A stretch of 9,582 bases of DNA, taken from contig CAKKRB010000194.1 of assembly GCA_919902485.1 (NCBI GenBank), positions 1 through 9,582 of the forward strand, read 5' to 3'. Positions within the stretch are counted from its first letter, which is position 1, and the number at the start of each line of letters is the position of its first letter. The translations under genes were made by a program, and so were the position numbers. Shown piece after piece: positions 1 through 6,239 of the stretch. Below the pieces are notes generated by a model. That model was given only the letters and a program-made list of their open reading frames with translations, had not been told where the DNA came from and did no database searches. Origin of the DNA: Omnitrophica bacterium GWA2_41_15 (GTDB lineage: Bacteria > Omnitrophota > Gorgyraeia > Gorgyraeales > Gorgyraeaceae).

Positions 1-2
1 AT

Positions 3-119
3 GTTGATGAGAAAGTATCGGTAGCAGTAGCGATGTATAAAAAACGCCTTAAGGCCTATAAGACCATGGGCTATGAGATTAAAGAGGATAGTTCTCTTGC
101 TGTAGATGCCCTGATATAG
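3..119 (+). CDS. C-terminal fragment of an unidentified gene, cut by the window start
   Basis: An open frame enters at the window edge and ends at a TAG at 117-119, giving about 38 residues that begin VDEKVSVAVAMYKK and end in SLAVDALI. The composition (many Lys, Glu, Val, Ala, helical look) is like real coding sequence and the frame has no other stop. I do not recognise the family. It is followed after 12 bp by repeat copy 1, so it is probably the end of a separate upstream transcription unit. Confidence 0.45.
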   Translation, partial: VDEKVSVAVAMYKKRLKAYKTMGYEIKEDSSLAVDALI

Positions 120-131
120 ATATAGGAGTTT

Positions 132-354
132 TGTCCGGTGTTTTGAACCTGACAAAACAGAACTCTTTAACTTCAAAAGAGTTCGGCGATTCTGAGCCAA
201 AAATGACCGGACAAAACGGACATTTTTGCGAGGAATAAACCTCTCTAAAGTCAGGAAAAGTCAGGAATTTGCTTGTTTCTGCCAGTAATCTCGCTATAAT
301 AGATACCTAATATATAGCGAGAGGTTTCCCCTCGGCTAATACGAGAGGGACCCC
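132..354 (+). repeat. Leader element copy 1 (long form), ahead of the broken HpaA-like gene
   Basis: Long form of a dispersed element. It starts with an imperfect dyad (TGTCCGGT at 132-139, ACCTGACA at 147-154) and then an AACTCTT/AAGAGTT hairpin. Next come arm 1 (GCGAGGAATAAACCTCTCT, 228-246), a promoter, arm 2 (AGCGAGAGGTTTCCCCTCGGC, from 316) and arm 3 (CGAGAGGGACCCC, 342-354). Arm 2 can pair with arm 1 or with arm 3, and can also fold on itself. The whole stretch aligns with 6240-6451. The downstream gene begins 26 nt after the element. Confidence 0.75.
273..300 (+). promoter_or_regulatory. Sigma70-type promoter inside leader copy 1
   Basis: TTGTTT (273-278), a 16-nt spacer and a perfect TATAAT (295-300). 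The same arrangement recurs in copy 4 and, with TTGATA, in copy 5. Transcription would start near 307, so the transcript carries arms 2 and 3 but not arm 1. Confidence 0.6.
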
Positions 355-379
355 AAATTATTATATAAGAGGGAGAAAT

Positions 380-1164
380 ATGCCAAGAAAATATCTGCTG
401 GTTTTAATGTTTAGTTTTTTATCTGTTATTGCTTTTATCAGTTTTGCGGCAGCTGCATCTGCGCAGGAAGAGGAGGCCAGGTATGTGGCTAAGTTCAATT
501 ATACGCCTGACACTCAAGCAGCTCCCGGTTCGGCAGGAGTGACTTTTGCGGTAGCGGATGTTAGTTATCAACAAGTTGGAGCTAAAGATATCAAGCCATG
601 GTTTACGTACTCACAATTCGATAATTTACAAAGGCGGTTAGGGAAGATTTAACTAAAATTCTTGTAGCAAAGGGGTTTTCTGTGCGCGGTCCTTTCGACT
701 CTTATGATCTAATACCTTACCCGGATAAGAAAGCTATTGATTTATGGATGATTCCGAATATAGAGCTTTCAATTAAAATTCCCGAAGAAATATATTCTAT
801 AGAAGATGTTAAAATTGAGGTTACAGGGACAATGAGGGTGAAAATGCAGGAAATCAACACCCGCGAATTAATGTGGGCTAATAAAAGTATCCCATTTAAA
901 TTTGAATTTCTCTGCGTAGGCCCAGATGGCTTAAATTATGCCAGCATTACGTTTGGTGGAGGCGTGATGATAAAAGATGTAGATAATAAAAAAATAAGTA
1001 AAAAAATTACTTCCGTAGAATTTGGTTCAGGCGGCATGGATGAAATTGCCAAAGGCATAGAGAAAGAGTATCCTGCCATTATGGCTAACATTTCTAAACT
1101 GATTGATGCGGAAGAGATGAGTATAATCAAAAAGCAATGCCAGGAACTTAAGAGCAAAAAGTGA
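380..1164 (+). pseudogene. HpaA-like secreted protein, first tandem copy, frameshifted
   Basis: The reading frame opens at ATG 380 after GAGGGAG and has a signal peptide (residues 1-27: MPRK, a hydrophobic core, then AAAASA). The mature part starts with KFNYTPDTQAAPGS. The frame stops at TAA 650-652, but the paralogue's sequence continues in the -1 frame from GTT 637 (VREDLTKILVAKGF, then RGPFDSYDLIPY) to TGA 1162-1164. One G missing near 635-638 explains the break, and there is no slippery heptamer. The end, EEMSIIKKQCQELKSKK, matches the intact copy. Family: HpaA / neuraminyllactose-binding haemagglutinin (PF05211-like), by the NYxPAS start, the overall pattern and the QxxxKELK-like C-terminus. 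No lipobox Cys is seen, unlike H. pylori HpaA. A sequencing or assembly error is an alternative to a true pseudogene. Confidence 0.65.
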
Positions 1165-1170
1165 TATTAA

Positions 1171-1285
1171 GCGAGGAGTTGCCTCTCTAAAGTTGCAATA
1201 TTAGGCATATATTAAGGTAATTCCTATATATAAGCGTTATTCGGAATCAGAGAGATTTCCCCTCGGCTCATGCGAGAGGGACCCC
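1171..1285 (+). repeat. Leader element copy 2 (short form), between the two HpaA-like genes
   Basis: It begins 6 nt after the stop of the first HpaA-like copy. Arm 1 is GCGAGGAGTTGCCTCTCT (1171-1188), arm 2 is CAGAGAGATTTCCCCTCGGC (1249-1268) and arm 3 is CGAGAGGGACCCC (1273-1285). The middle lacks the TATAAT of copies 1, 4 and 5. It instead shares TATATTAAGGTAATT with copy 3, where TTGCAA (1193-1198), 17 nt and GGTAAT (1216-1221) could form a weak promoter. The TGTCCGG-type upstream part is absent. It ends 46 nt before the next gene. Confidence 0.7.
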
Positions 1286-1330
1286 AACTTTTAAAAATAG
1301 CCCGAATTGTTACTTAAGGAAGAGGAAAAT

Positions 1331-2068
1331 ATGATAAGAAAATATCTGATGGTTCTAGCGGTTACTCTCTTATATGTTATTTCTTTTATTGGTTTTGCGA
1401 CGGCGGCATCGCCGAAAGAAGAAAAGACTGCATATGTGGCGAATTTTAATTACACGCCGGCTTCTCAGGCAGCACCCGGCTCAGGTGGAGTAACATTTGC
1501 GATAGGGAATGTCAATTATCAGTCTAACAGTAAGACACTTTGGTTCTCCGCTCCACAATTTGATAATTTAGATAGGGGGATAAAAGATGATTTATCCGAA
1601 CTTCTCATAGCAAAGGGTTTTAGTGTCCGCGGTCCTTTTGATTCTTATGATTTAATACCTTACTCGGATAAGAAAGCCATTGACTTATATCTGGTTACGG
1701 CGGCGGAACTGTCAATCACGTATAAAGACCCTAAAGCGGCGCCCGGCGGGATCGCTTCGTGGACGTATACCGGAAATATTGAGGTTAACGGGAAAATCCA
1801 TCTGGGACTAAAAGAGATTGTTACCGGCGAATTGATGTGGTCCAAGAGCATCCCCTTTACGAAATTTGAATTCCCCTATTCTGTACCCAATCAGCGTACT
1901 TTTGACTATAATACTTTTCCATATAATCTTGTTATGAACGACGTGGCTAAGGGAATAGAAAAACAGTATCCTGACCTTATGGCTACCTTCTGGAAACTTA
2001 TTGACCCGGAGGAGATGGGAATAATCAAAAAACAGTGCCAAGAACTTAAGACCAAAAAGGGATATTAA
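1331..2068 (+). CDS. HpaA-like secreted protein (PF05211-type), intact second tandem copy
   Basis: A 245-residue protein. I place the start at ATG 1331, which follows GGAAGAGG at a normal distance and gives a clean signal peptide (MIRK, hydrophobic to residue 22, probable cleavage in ATAASPKE near residues 25-26). A TTG at 1307 would add eight residues before it and is less likely. The mature protein begins VANFNYTPASQAAPGS, has a helix-like FDNLDRGIKDDLSELLIAKGF, then DSYDLIPYSDKKAIDLYLV, a beta-rich middle, and ends EEMGIIKKQCQELKTKK. This order matches Helicobacter pylori HpaA (NYHPAS, FKNQTALKVEQILQNQGYKV, a C-terminus in KDAKELKGKR), from memory of that family. HpaA is an outer-membrane/flagellar-sheath lipoprotein in Helicobacter. 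Here no lipobox Cys is visible, so a soluble periplasmic or secreted form is more likely. Its role here is unknown. It is the duplicate of 380-1164. Confidence 0.7.
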   Translation: MIRKYLMVLAVTLLYVISFIGFATAASPKEEKTAYVANFNYTPASQAAPGSGGVTFAIGNVNYQSNSKTLWFSAPQFDNLDRGIKDDLSELLIAKGFSVRGPFDSYDLIPYSDKKAIDLYLVTAAELSITYKDPKAAPGGIASWTYTGNIEVNGKIHLGLKEIVTGELMWSKSIPFTKFEFPYSVPNQRTFDYNTFPYNLVMNDVAKGIEKQYPDLMATFWKLIDPEEMGIIKKQCQELKTKKGY

Positions 2069-2181
2069 GCGAGGAATTACCTCTCTGAATTGCAGAATTT
2101 GGTATATATTAAGGTAATTGATGCATCAAATGCCATTTGAAGGTTAGAGAGGTTATTCCTCGGCTCATACGAGAGGGACCC
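2069..2181 (+). repeat. Leader element copy 3 (short form), ahead of the first 310-nt block
   Basis: It starts at the base after the stop codon of the intact HpaA-like gene. Arm 1 is GCGAGGAATTACCTCTCT (2069-2086) and arm 2 is AGAGAGGTTATTCCTCGGCT (2146-2165). These are reverse complements apart from about one mismatch, giving a roughly 17-bp stem. Arm 3 is CGAGAGGGACCC (2170-2181). Arm 2 has lost the CCC of the other copies, yet pairing with arm 1 remains. The middle matches copy 2, so HpaA-like gene plus element looks duplicated as one unit. A weak promoter may be TTGCAG (2090-2095), 17 nt, GGTAAT (2113-2118). Confidence 0.7.
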
Positions 2182-2182
2182 A

Positions 2183-2492
2183 AGTATATCCTATCTCTAT
2201 ATGGCACAATGAGTTAGGACAAATCCCCTACGGGGAAACCTGTCGGGGATTTTTTATCTGTCGATGTCCCTAGGACTTAGGGCGTTATTTCCGTCGGAGA
2301 ATTCCGAAATATTTTAAAACAAGATCTCCGTCGGTAAAGAGTGTGAATTTTAGAGAGAATTTTCAAATAATAGCGCAAATCCTCTCTTAGTTTATTGGCG
2401 CTAGTTTATGGCTTATTCGCGCAATAATGCGCTTATTCAGATCGTAAACTCCGCCATAAACTAGAGGTGAGGGCATTATTGATTAAGAGAGG
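2183..2492 (+). ncRNA. Conserved 310-nt non-coding block A, upstream of the first wHTH-MNT/HEPN pair
   Basis: No convincing ORF. The block matches 6452-6761 over exactly the same length; the first 92 nt (2183-2274) are identical. In order it holds an intrinsic terminator (2221-2255), a small hairpin CCCTA-5-TAGGG (2268-2282), and a GGAGA (2296-2300)/TCTCC (2325-2329) pair flanked by direct CCGTCGG repeats. It ends with a nested stem: outer CCTCTCTTA (2381-2389)/TAAGAGAGG (2484-2492), inner CTAGTTTATGGC (2401-2412)/GCCATAAACTAG (2453-2464). The promoter for the protein genes follows at 2519. It fits no RNA family that I recognise. Whether it works as RNA or as DNA cannot be settled by eye. Confidence 0.55.
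2221..2255 (+). terminator. Intrinsic terminator in block A, with a competing hairpin
   Basis: AAATCCCC (2221-2228) pairs with GGGGATTT (2245-2252), and the run of T continues to 2255. The same CCCC can instead pair with the GGGG at 2232-2235 (CCCC-TAC-GGGG), which would break the terminator stem. Either the short leader transcript ends here or the two forms switch. The sequence is identical in block B. Confidence 0.65.
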
Positions 2493-2518
2493 TTTAGGTC
2501 CAATTAGTTCGGATTATC

Positions 2519-2570
2519 TTGACATAGAAACATGAAAAGGTTACAATTGTAACATAAAAAGGTTACAGTT
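2519..2570 (+). promoter_or_regulatory. Promoter with palindromic operator for the first wHTH-MNT/HEPN operon
   Basis: TTGACA (2519-2524), a 17-nt spacer and TACAAT (2542-2547) make a near-consensus sigma70 promoter. The -10 lies inside a perfect 14-bp palindrome, GTTACAATTGTAAC (2540-2553). A further half-site, GGTTACAG (2561-2568), lies 22 bp on, next to the start codon. A repressor bound here would block RNA polymerase, and the winged-helix protein encoded just downstream is the obvious candidate (inference). The leader would be only about 15 nt, with AAAAGG as ribosome site. Confidence 0.75.
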
Positions 2571-3143
2571 ATGGATATATCAAATCTGTTTAAATCAAAA
2601 GTTCGCAAGGCGTTATTCAAGCTCTATTTCACAAATCCCGACAGCGAATTTTATTTAAGAGGGCTTGAGCGGCTACTTTCTATGCCTGTCAGCATGATTA
2701 GAAAGGAGCTCATGCGTCTCGAAAAAGAAGGTATTTTTGTATCTCATAAGAAAGGTAATCTTGTCTATTATCAGGTTAACAAGGCTTATCCGCTTTTTAG
2801 TGAATTTAAAAGTATTGTATTTAAGACTATAGGAGTTCAGGGATTACTAAATGAGGCGCTTCGAAAAATTAAGGGCATAGATACCGCATTTATATACGGC
2901 TCTTACGCTAAAGGCAATGAAAGGGCCGACAGCGATATTGATTTATGTGTTATCGGTACTATTGACGAAAATATTTTAGTGCGCATGATAAGCGAACTGG
3001 AAGCGTCGGTCACAAGAGAAATAAATTATACCATTTATACAAAGAAAGAATTTGCGGAAAAAAAGCGTAAAAAGGATTCGTTTATATCAGAGCTTATTTC
3101 AAGCCCAACGATAATGCTAATAGGAGAAAAAAATGGTCTATGA
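2571..3143 (+). CDS. Winged-helix MNT-type nucleotidyltransferase (antitoxin-like), module 1
   Basis: 190 residues. Positions 1-75 form a winged-helix DNA-binding domain (PDSEFYLRGLERLLSMPVS, then a recognition helix ending in LEKEGIF and a wing with KKGNLVYYQVN). Positions 100-180 are a minimal nucleotidyltransferase with the GSX10DXD signature: G110-S111 and D122/D124 in FIYGSYAKGNERADSDIDL. In type VII toxin-antitoxin systems such MNT proteins AMPylate and neutralise a HEPN partner; that is family knowledge and not shown here. The gene overlaps the HEPN gene by 11 bp, so the two are translationally coupled. The fused winged helix and the palindrome over its promoter suggest autoregulation. 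ATG 2571 is chosen because the promoter leaves no room for an earlier start. Confidence 0.85.
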   Translation: MDISNLFKSKVRKALFKLYFTNPDSEFYLRGLERLLSMPVSMIRKELMRLEKEGIFVSHKKGNLVYYQVNKAYPLFSEFKSIVFKTIGVQGLLNEALRKIKGIDTAFIYGSYAKGNERADSDIDLCVIGTIDENILVRMISELEASVTREINYTIYTKKEFAEKKRKKDSFISELISSPTIMLIGEKNGL

Positions 3144-3609
3144 AAAATTTATAGAAGAATATTTGGCCAGTGGATTGCTTAAGAAGCAGAAGTCGAGTTT
3201 TTCGGCGGTAGAAAAGCTTATTAATCGAAGTGCAAAAGAGCTGAGCGCGGCAAAAGCAAATTTGGTTATCGATGAAGGCATTGCATATACAGTGGCTTAT
3301 CTTTCAATGCTTCATGCGGGCAGGGCATTCATGCTTCTCAAGGGCTTTAGGCCTGATGATGGATATCAACATAAAACGGTAGTTGAATTTATGTCTAAGG
3401 CACTAGGCGCGGAGTATAAAAATATTATAGAGCGTTTTGATAGAATGAGGCGTAAGCGTAACATCTTCACTTATGAAGTTGATATCTCTATTTCAAAAAC
3501 GGAGGCAGATGGCGCATTTGAAACGGCAGTTAAGTTTGTCGATCTGATAAAAGAAACCGTAAAGAGAGAAACGACCGGTACAAAAATTATACACGTTTTT
3601 AAATATTAA
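3133..3609 (+). CDS. HEPN-domain protein (toxin-like partner), module 1
   Basis: 158 residues, mostly helical, of the PF05168 type: a helix with SAKELSAAKANL, then IAYTVAYLSMLHAGRAFMLLKGFRPDDGYQHKT-like family spacing (helix, conserved Arg64, Lys-Gly, His80), and a late helix with RFDRMRRKRNIFTYE (101-115). The usual RX4-6H ribonuclease motif is not where HEPN toxins keep it: R-R-K-R-N ... Tyr114 occupies that site with no His. R73 and H80 satisfy the spacing only in the loop, which I take as chance. The start ATG 3133 lies inside the end of the MNT gene. The last residues (TGTKIIHVFKY) are read from a short sequence also found after the second HEPN gene, so the C-terminus may be a read-in tail. 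Likely a MNT-controlled HEPN effector; activity uncertain. Confidence 0.75.
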   Translation: MVYEKFIEEYLASGLLKKQKSSFSAVEKLINRSAKELSAAKANLVIDEGIAYTVAYLSMLHAGRAFMLLKGFRPDDGYQHKTVVEFMSKALGAEYKNIIERFDRMRRKRNIFTYEVDISISKTEADGAFETAVKFVDLIKETVKRETTGTKIIHVFKY

Positions 3610-3759
3610 AGAAATAGATATTTTCTAAAGCAGTAAGTTAAATTTTTCTGCTCTAGATTTGTTAAATAGCCTTAGATGGCTGTTAAAACACAATCTTCTG
3701 GCTATCAAGACAAAATCCCAGCTTACAAAATTTCCTCTTCGCTTATTTATGCTGTTTTG

Positions 3760-4609
3760 TTATCTCCGATAATAATTCCTGATTATTCCTCCTAGCTTTG
3801 ATTGACATTTAATTTCTCCTGCATTTTTAGTTAAACTTAATTCCAATGGCATATTGCCTATAGAGGAGTGAGGCCTGGTTGTATTATAATGCGCTACATA
3901 TTCGCTTATTAAATATCTTAGATGTCGCTCACCAAAAACAACAAAATGGTTTAGGCATTCTCTTTTAATCGTGCCTACCCAGCTTTCAGCATAGGAATTC
4001 ATATTGGGCGACATAAAAGGAGTCTTCTGTACGTTAAATCCAGAATCTTTAAACAGCTTATCAAATTCATTAGAGAATTTTTTATCTCTATCACGGATTA
4101 GCAGGCTTTTATCGTTTTTATTGCTAGCAAGGAGATGAAGAGTGTTTTTAGTCTGCTTATTTACCCATTCTTGGTTAGGGAATTGGGTGGCTCCCGCAAT
4201 GTAAACTCTCCTAGTTTTGATATTTATAAAGAATAAAACAAAAAACATCCTTGGTCCTAGCGCAGTAATGACTTGCTTGGTGAAGAAATCGCACGCCCAA
4301 AGCGTCTGGAAATGCCTTTTGATAAAATTATCCCAGCTATCTTCCGCTCTTTTAGGAACAGGATCGATGTCATTTTCTTTTAGGATGTTCTTTACGTTAC
4401 TTTTTGACAAGAGGAACGCCGAATTTTACAAGCCTTCTCCTTTCGACAGACGTTGGTCGTATGCTTCTACCGACACGCTTACGCAATATTTCATTCTCAA
4501 CTCTCAGATATTCAATTTGATGAGTTAAATTCTCTTGTGTCATTCTACCTAGAAAGGACAAAAGTTCGCTGAATACATTCTTTTGAGTGAATTCCCAGTA
4601 TTTCTGCAT
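3760..4609 (-). pseudogene. DDE (rve-type) transposase remnant with an internal out-of-frame deletion
   Basis: Two pieces of one transposase in different frames. The N-terminal piece (4609 to 4397) starts at ATG after AGGAGGAAT and reads through a leucine-rich helix (HQIEYLRVENEILRKRV) to RRRLVKFGVPLVKK before a stop. The C-terminal piece (about 4410 to 3760, +1 frame) starts in SKSNVKNILKENDIDPVPKR and carries the integrase core: D41 in ACDFF, D107 in IRDRDKKF, E142 in SYAESWVGTIKRECL, then HYNTTRPHSSIGNMPLEL. Full-length relatives I recall have roughly 85-90 more residues between these parts (the remaining helix-turn-helix and a GRP-rich linker). That stretch is missing here and the joint is out of frame, so the gene is dead although the catalytic triad remains. 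I could not find terminal inverted repeats. Confidence 0.8.
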
Positions 4610-4648
4610 CGATTCCTCCTCAAATTGATTATGAAGACTTACTTAAGT

Positions 4649-4679
4649 TTGTTAAAAACCTATAATTATATGGTATAAT
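4649..4679 (+). promoter_or_regulatory. Probable promoter of the DUF502-uppP operon
   Basis: TTGTTA (4649-4654), a 19-nt spacer and TATAAT (4674-4679), lying 112 nt ahead of the start codon at 4791. The spacer is longer than ideal. It lies between the transposase start and the operon, in the only available gap. Confidence 0.45.
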
Positions 4680-4790
4680 AACGCATCATAAGGACAGAGT
4701 CTTAAGAGGTTTAATAAGCTTTACTCTGTATGGCAGATATAATTTTTGCACCGTGCGAAGCTTAGAAATGTAAAAAAAGGAGGATTTTTC

Positions 4791-5384
4791 ATGAATAAAT
4801 TAAAGCGATATTTTATCACCGGGCTACTTACCATTCTGCCGATTTTTCTCACCCTGTACATTCTTATTATTATTTTTAGATTGATTGATAATATTGTCGG
4901 GGGAATTATAAACAGTTATTTAAAGGCAGCGTTTGATTTTTCTATTCCCGGATTAGGTTTTATTATGGCAATCTTAATAATTCTAGTAACAGGATTTGTT
5001 GTTTCGCACTTATTGAGTAAAAGGGCACTTCCATTAATAGAAAAATGGTTCCTTAAACTTCCCGGAGTCCGACAGGTATATCCGTCTATTAAACAAATAG
5101 TCGGTTTTATTTTTTCCAAGGATAAGGCCGTATTTAAAAAGGTAGTTTTAGTAGAATATCCTTCAAAAGGAATTTGGTCAGTAGGTTTTATGACCAATGA
5201 AGGTTTTAGGGAGGCGCAGGAATTAACAGGTCAAGAGCTAGTGCACGTGCTTATTGGCTCAACCCCTAGTCCGTGGAGCGGATTTTTCATCTTAGTTCCC
5301 AAAAATGCGGTAAAGTTTTTAAAAATGTCAGCTGAGGAAGGCATAAAACTAATAGTATCGGGTGGGATACTGAAACCATCCTAG
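4791..5384 (+). CDS. DUF502 family inner-membrane protein
   Basis: 197 residues from ATG 4791, which follows AAGGAGG at the ideal distance; an upstream TTG in the same frame (4746) is not needed. Two membrane helices are visible: residues 8-33 (ITGLLTILPIFLTLYILII) and 53-75 (PGLGFIMAILIILVTGFVV). Then comes the family's conserved soluble part: LPGVRQVYPSIKQIVGF (90-106), VVLVEYPSKGIWSVGFMT, GSTPSPWSGFFILVP (157-171) and MSAEEGIKLIVSGGIL at the end. The length is typical. DUF502 (PF04367) proteins have no firmly assigned function that I know of. The gene lies 50 bp upstream of uppP on the same strand, so co-transcription is likely and hints at an envelope role. Confidence 0.88.
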   Translation: MNKLKRYFITGLLTILPIFLTLYILIIIFRLIDNIVGGIINSYLKAAFDFSIPGLGFIMAILIILVTGFVVSHLLSKRALPLIEKWFLKLPGVRQVYPSIKQIVGFIFSKDKAVFKKVVLVEYPSKGIWSVGFMTNEGFREAQELTGQELVHVLIGSTPSPWSGFFILVPKNAVKFLKMSAEEGIKLIVSGGILKPS

Positions 5385-5434
5385 AGGTTGCGGTATTATT
5401 ATGTCAAAGAAAGCGATAAGGTGGTGATTTTTTA

Positions 5435-6211
5435 ATGAGTTTTTTTGACATTATTATTTTTGGTGTAGTTGAAGGCATAACGGAATTTTTACCCGTATCT
5501 TCTACGGGGCACCTTATACTAACAGCGCATTTCCTGAGGCTTGCTCAGACCGATTTCTTAAAGAGTTTTGAGATTACAATCCAGCTTGGTGCGATTCTTT
5601 CAGTGGTTGTTTTATATTGGCGAACTCTATTTATTGATAGAAAGGCGTTAGCCAGAGTTTTCATTGCATTTATTCCTACTGTTGTGTTAGGGGTAATCTT
5701 TTACAAAGTAGTAAAGAATTTTCTTTTAAGTAGCGAAACTGTTGTCCTAGTTGCTTTATTGCTAGGAGGCATTGTTTTGATAATTTTTGAATTGTTTTAT
5801 CAAGAGAAGCAAAATTCGCATACAGAAATATCCGGAATTTCTATCAAACAAGCATTAATTATAGGTGCTTGTCAGGTTTTGGCAATGATACCGGGAGTTT
5901 CACGTTCATTGGCGACTATTTTGGCAGGTCTTTCTCTTGGGTTACGGCGTAAAACCATTGTTCAGTTTTCATTTCTATTGGCTATTCCTACAATGTTAGG
6001 CGCAACAGTTTTCGATTTTACCAAAAGCGCAGCGCATTTTACGCCAAGTCAGTTTAATTATTTAGCGTTAGGATTTATCGTATCGTTTATTGTCGCGCTT
6101 ATGGTGGTAAAGTTTTTTGTACGCTATATTGAGAAACATAATTTTATTCTTTTCGGCATCTACCGAATTATTGCATTTTTGTTATTTTTCGTTTTAATTA
6201 GGATGCGCTAG
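5435..6211 (+). CDS. uppP: Undecaprenyl-diphosphatase UppP (BacA type)
   Basis: 258 residues, near the usual length. It removes one phosphate from undecaprenyl diphosphate, regenerating the lipid carrier for peptidoglycan and other cell-wall polymers; in other bacteria it confers bacitracin tolerance. Both signature regions are intact: EGITEFLPVSSTGHL (13-27, with E13, E17 and H26 as the expected catalytic or ligand residues) and PGVSRSLATILAGLSLG (153-169, R157 matching the essential Arg). About seven to eight hydrophobic segments fill the rest (for example 49-62, 74-92, 101-121, 140-152). Start ATG 5435 follows GGTGGTGA. It is downstream of the DUF502 gene and followed after 28 bp by repeat copy 4. 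Confidence 0.95.
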   Translation: MSFFDIIIFGVVEGITEFLPVSSTGHLILTAHFLRLAQTDFLKSFEITIQLGAILSVVVLYWRTLFIDRKALARVFIAFIPTVVLGVIFYKVVKNFLLSSETVVLVALLLGGIVLIIFELFYQEKQNSHTEISGISIKQALIIGACQVLAMIPGVSRSLATILAGLSLGLRRKTIVQFSFLLAIPTMLGATVFDFTKSAAHFTPSQFNYLALGFIVSFIVALMVVKFFVRYIEKHNFILFGIYRIIAFLLFFVLIRMR

Positions 6212-6239
6212 TCATTATCCAAGTACTTTCTTTCAAGAA

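Noticed and set aside
132..354. A MITE with the TGTCCGG motifs as terminal repeats
   Set aside because: The TGTCCGG/CCGGACA pairs lie at one side only and copies 2 and 3 lack them; no constant right end or target duplication is seen, so I treat it as a leader-type repeat.
635..652. Programmed -1 frameshift in the first HpaA-like gene
   Set aside because: The shift site reads AGG CGG TTA; there is no slippery heptamer and no clear downstream pseudoknot. A single-base deletion or sequencing error is simpler.
2401..2464. Integron attC site
   Set aside because: The 12-bp arms could suggest one, but the core lacks the RYYYAAC/GTTRRRY consensus and no integrase is in the window.
4217..4528. 103-residue plus-strand ORF
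   Set aside because: Antisense to the transposase remnant; the minus-strand reading has recognisable integrase motifs.
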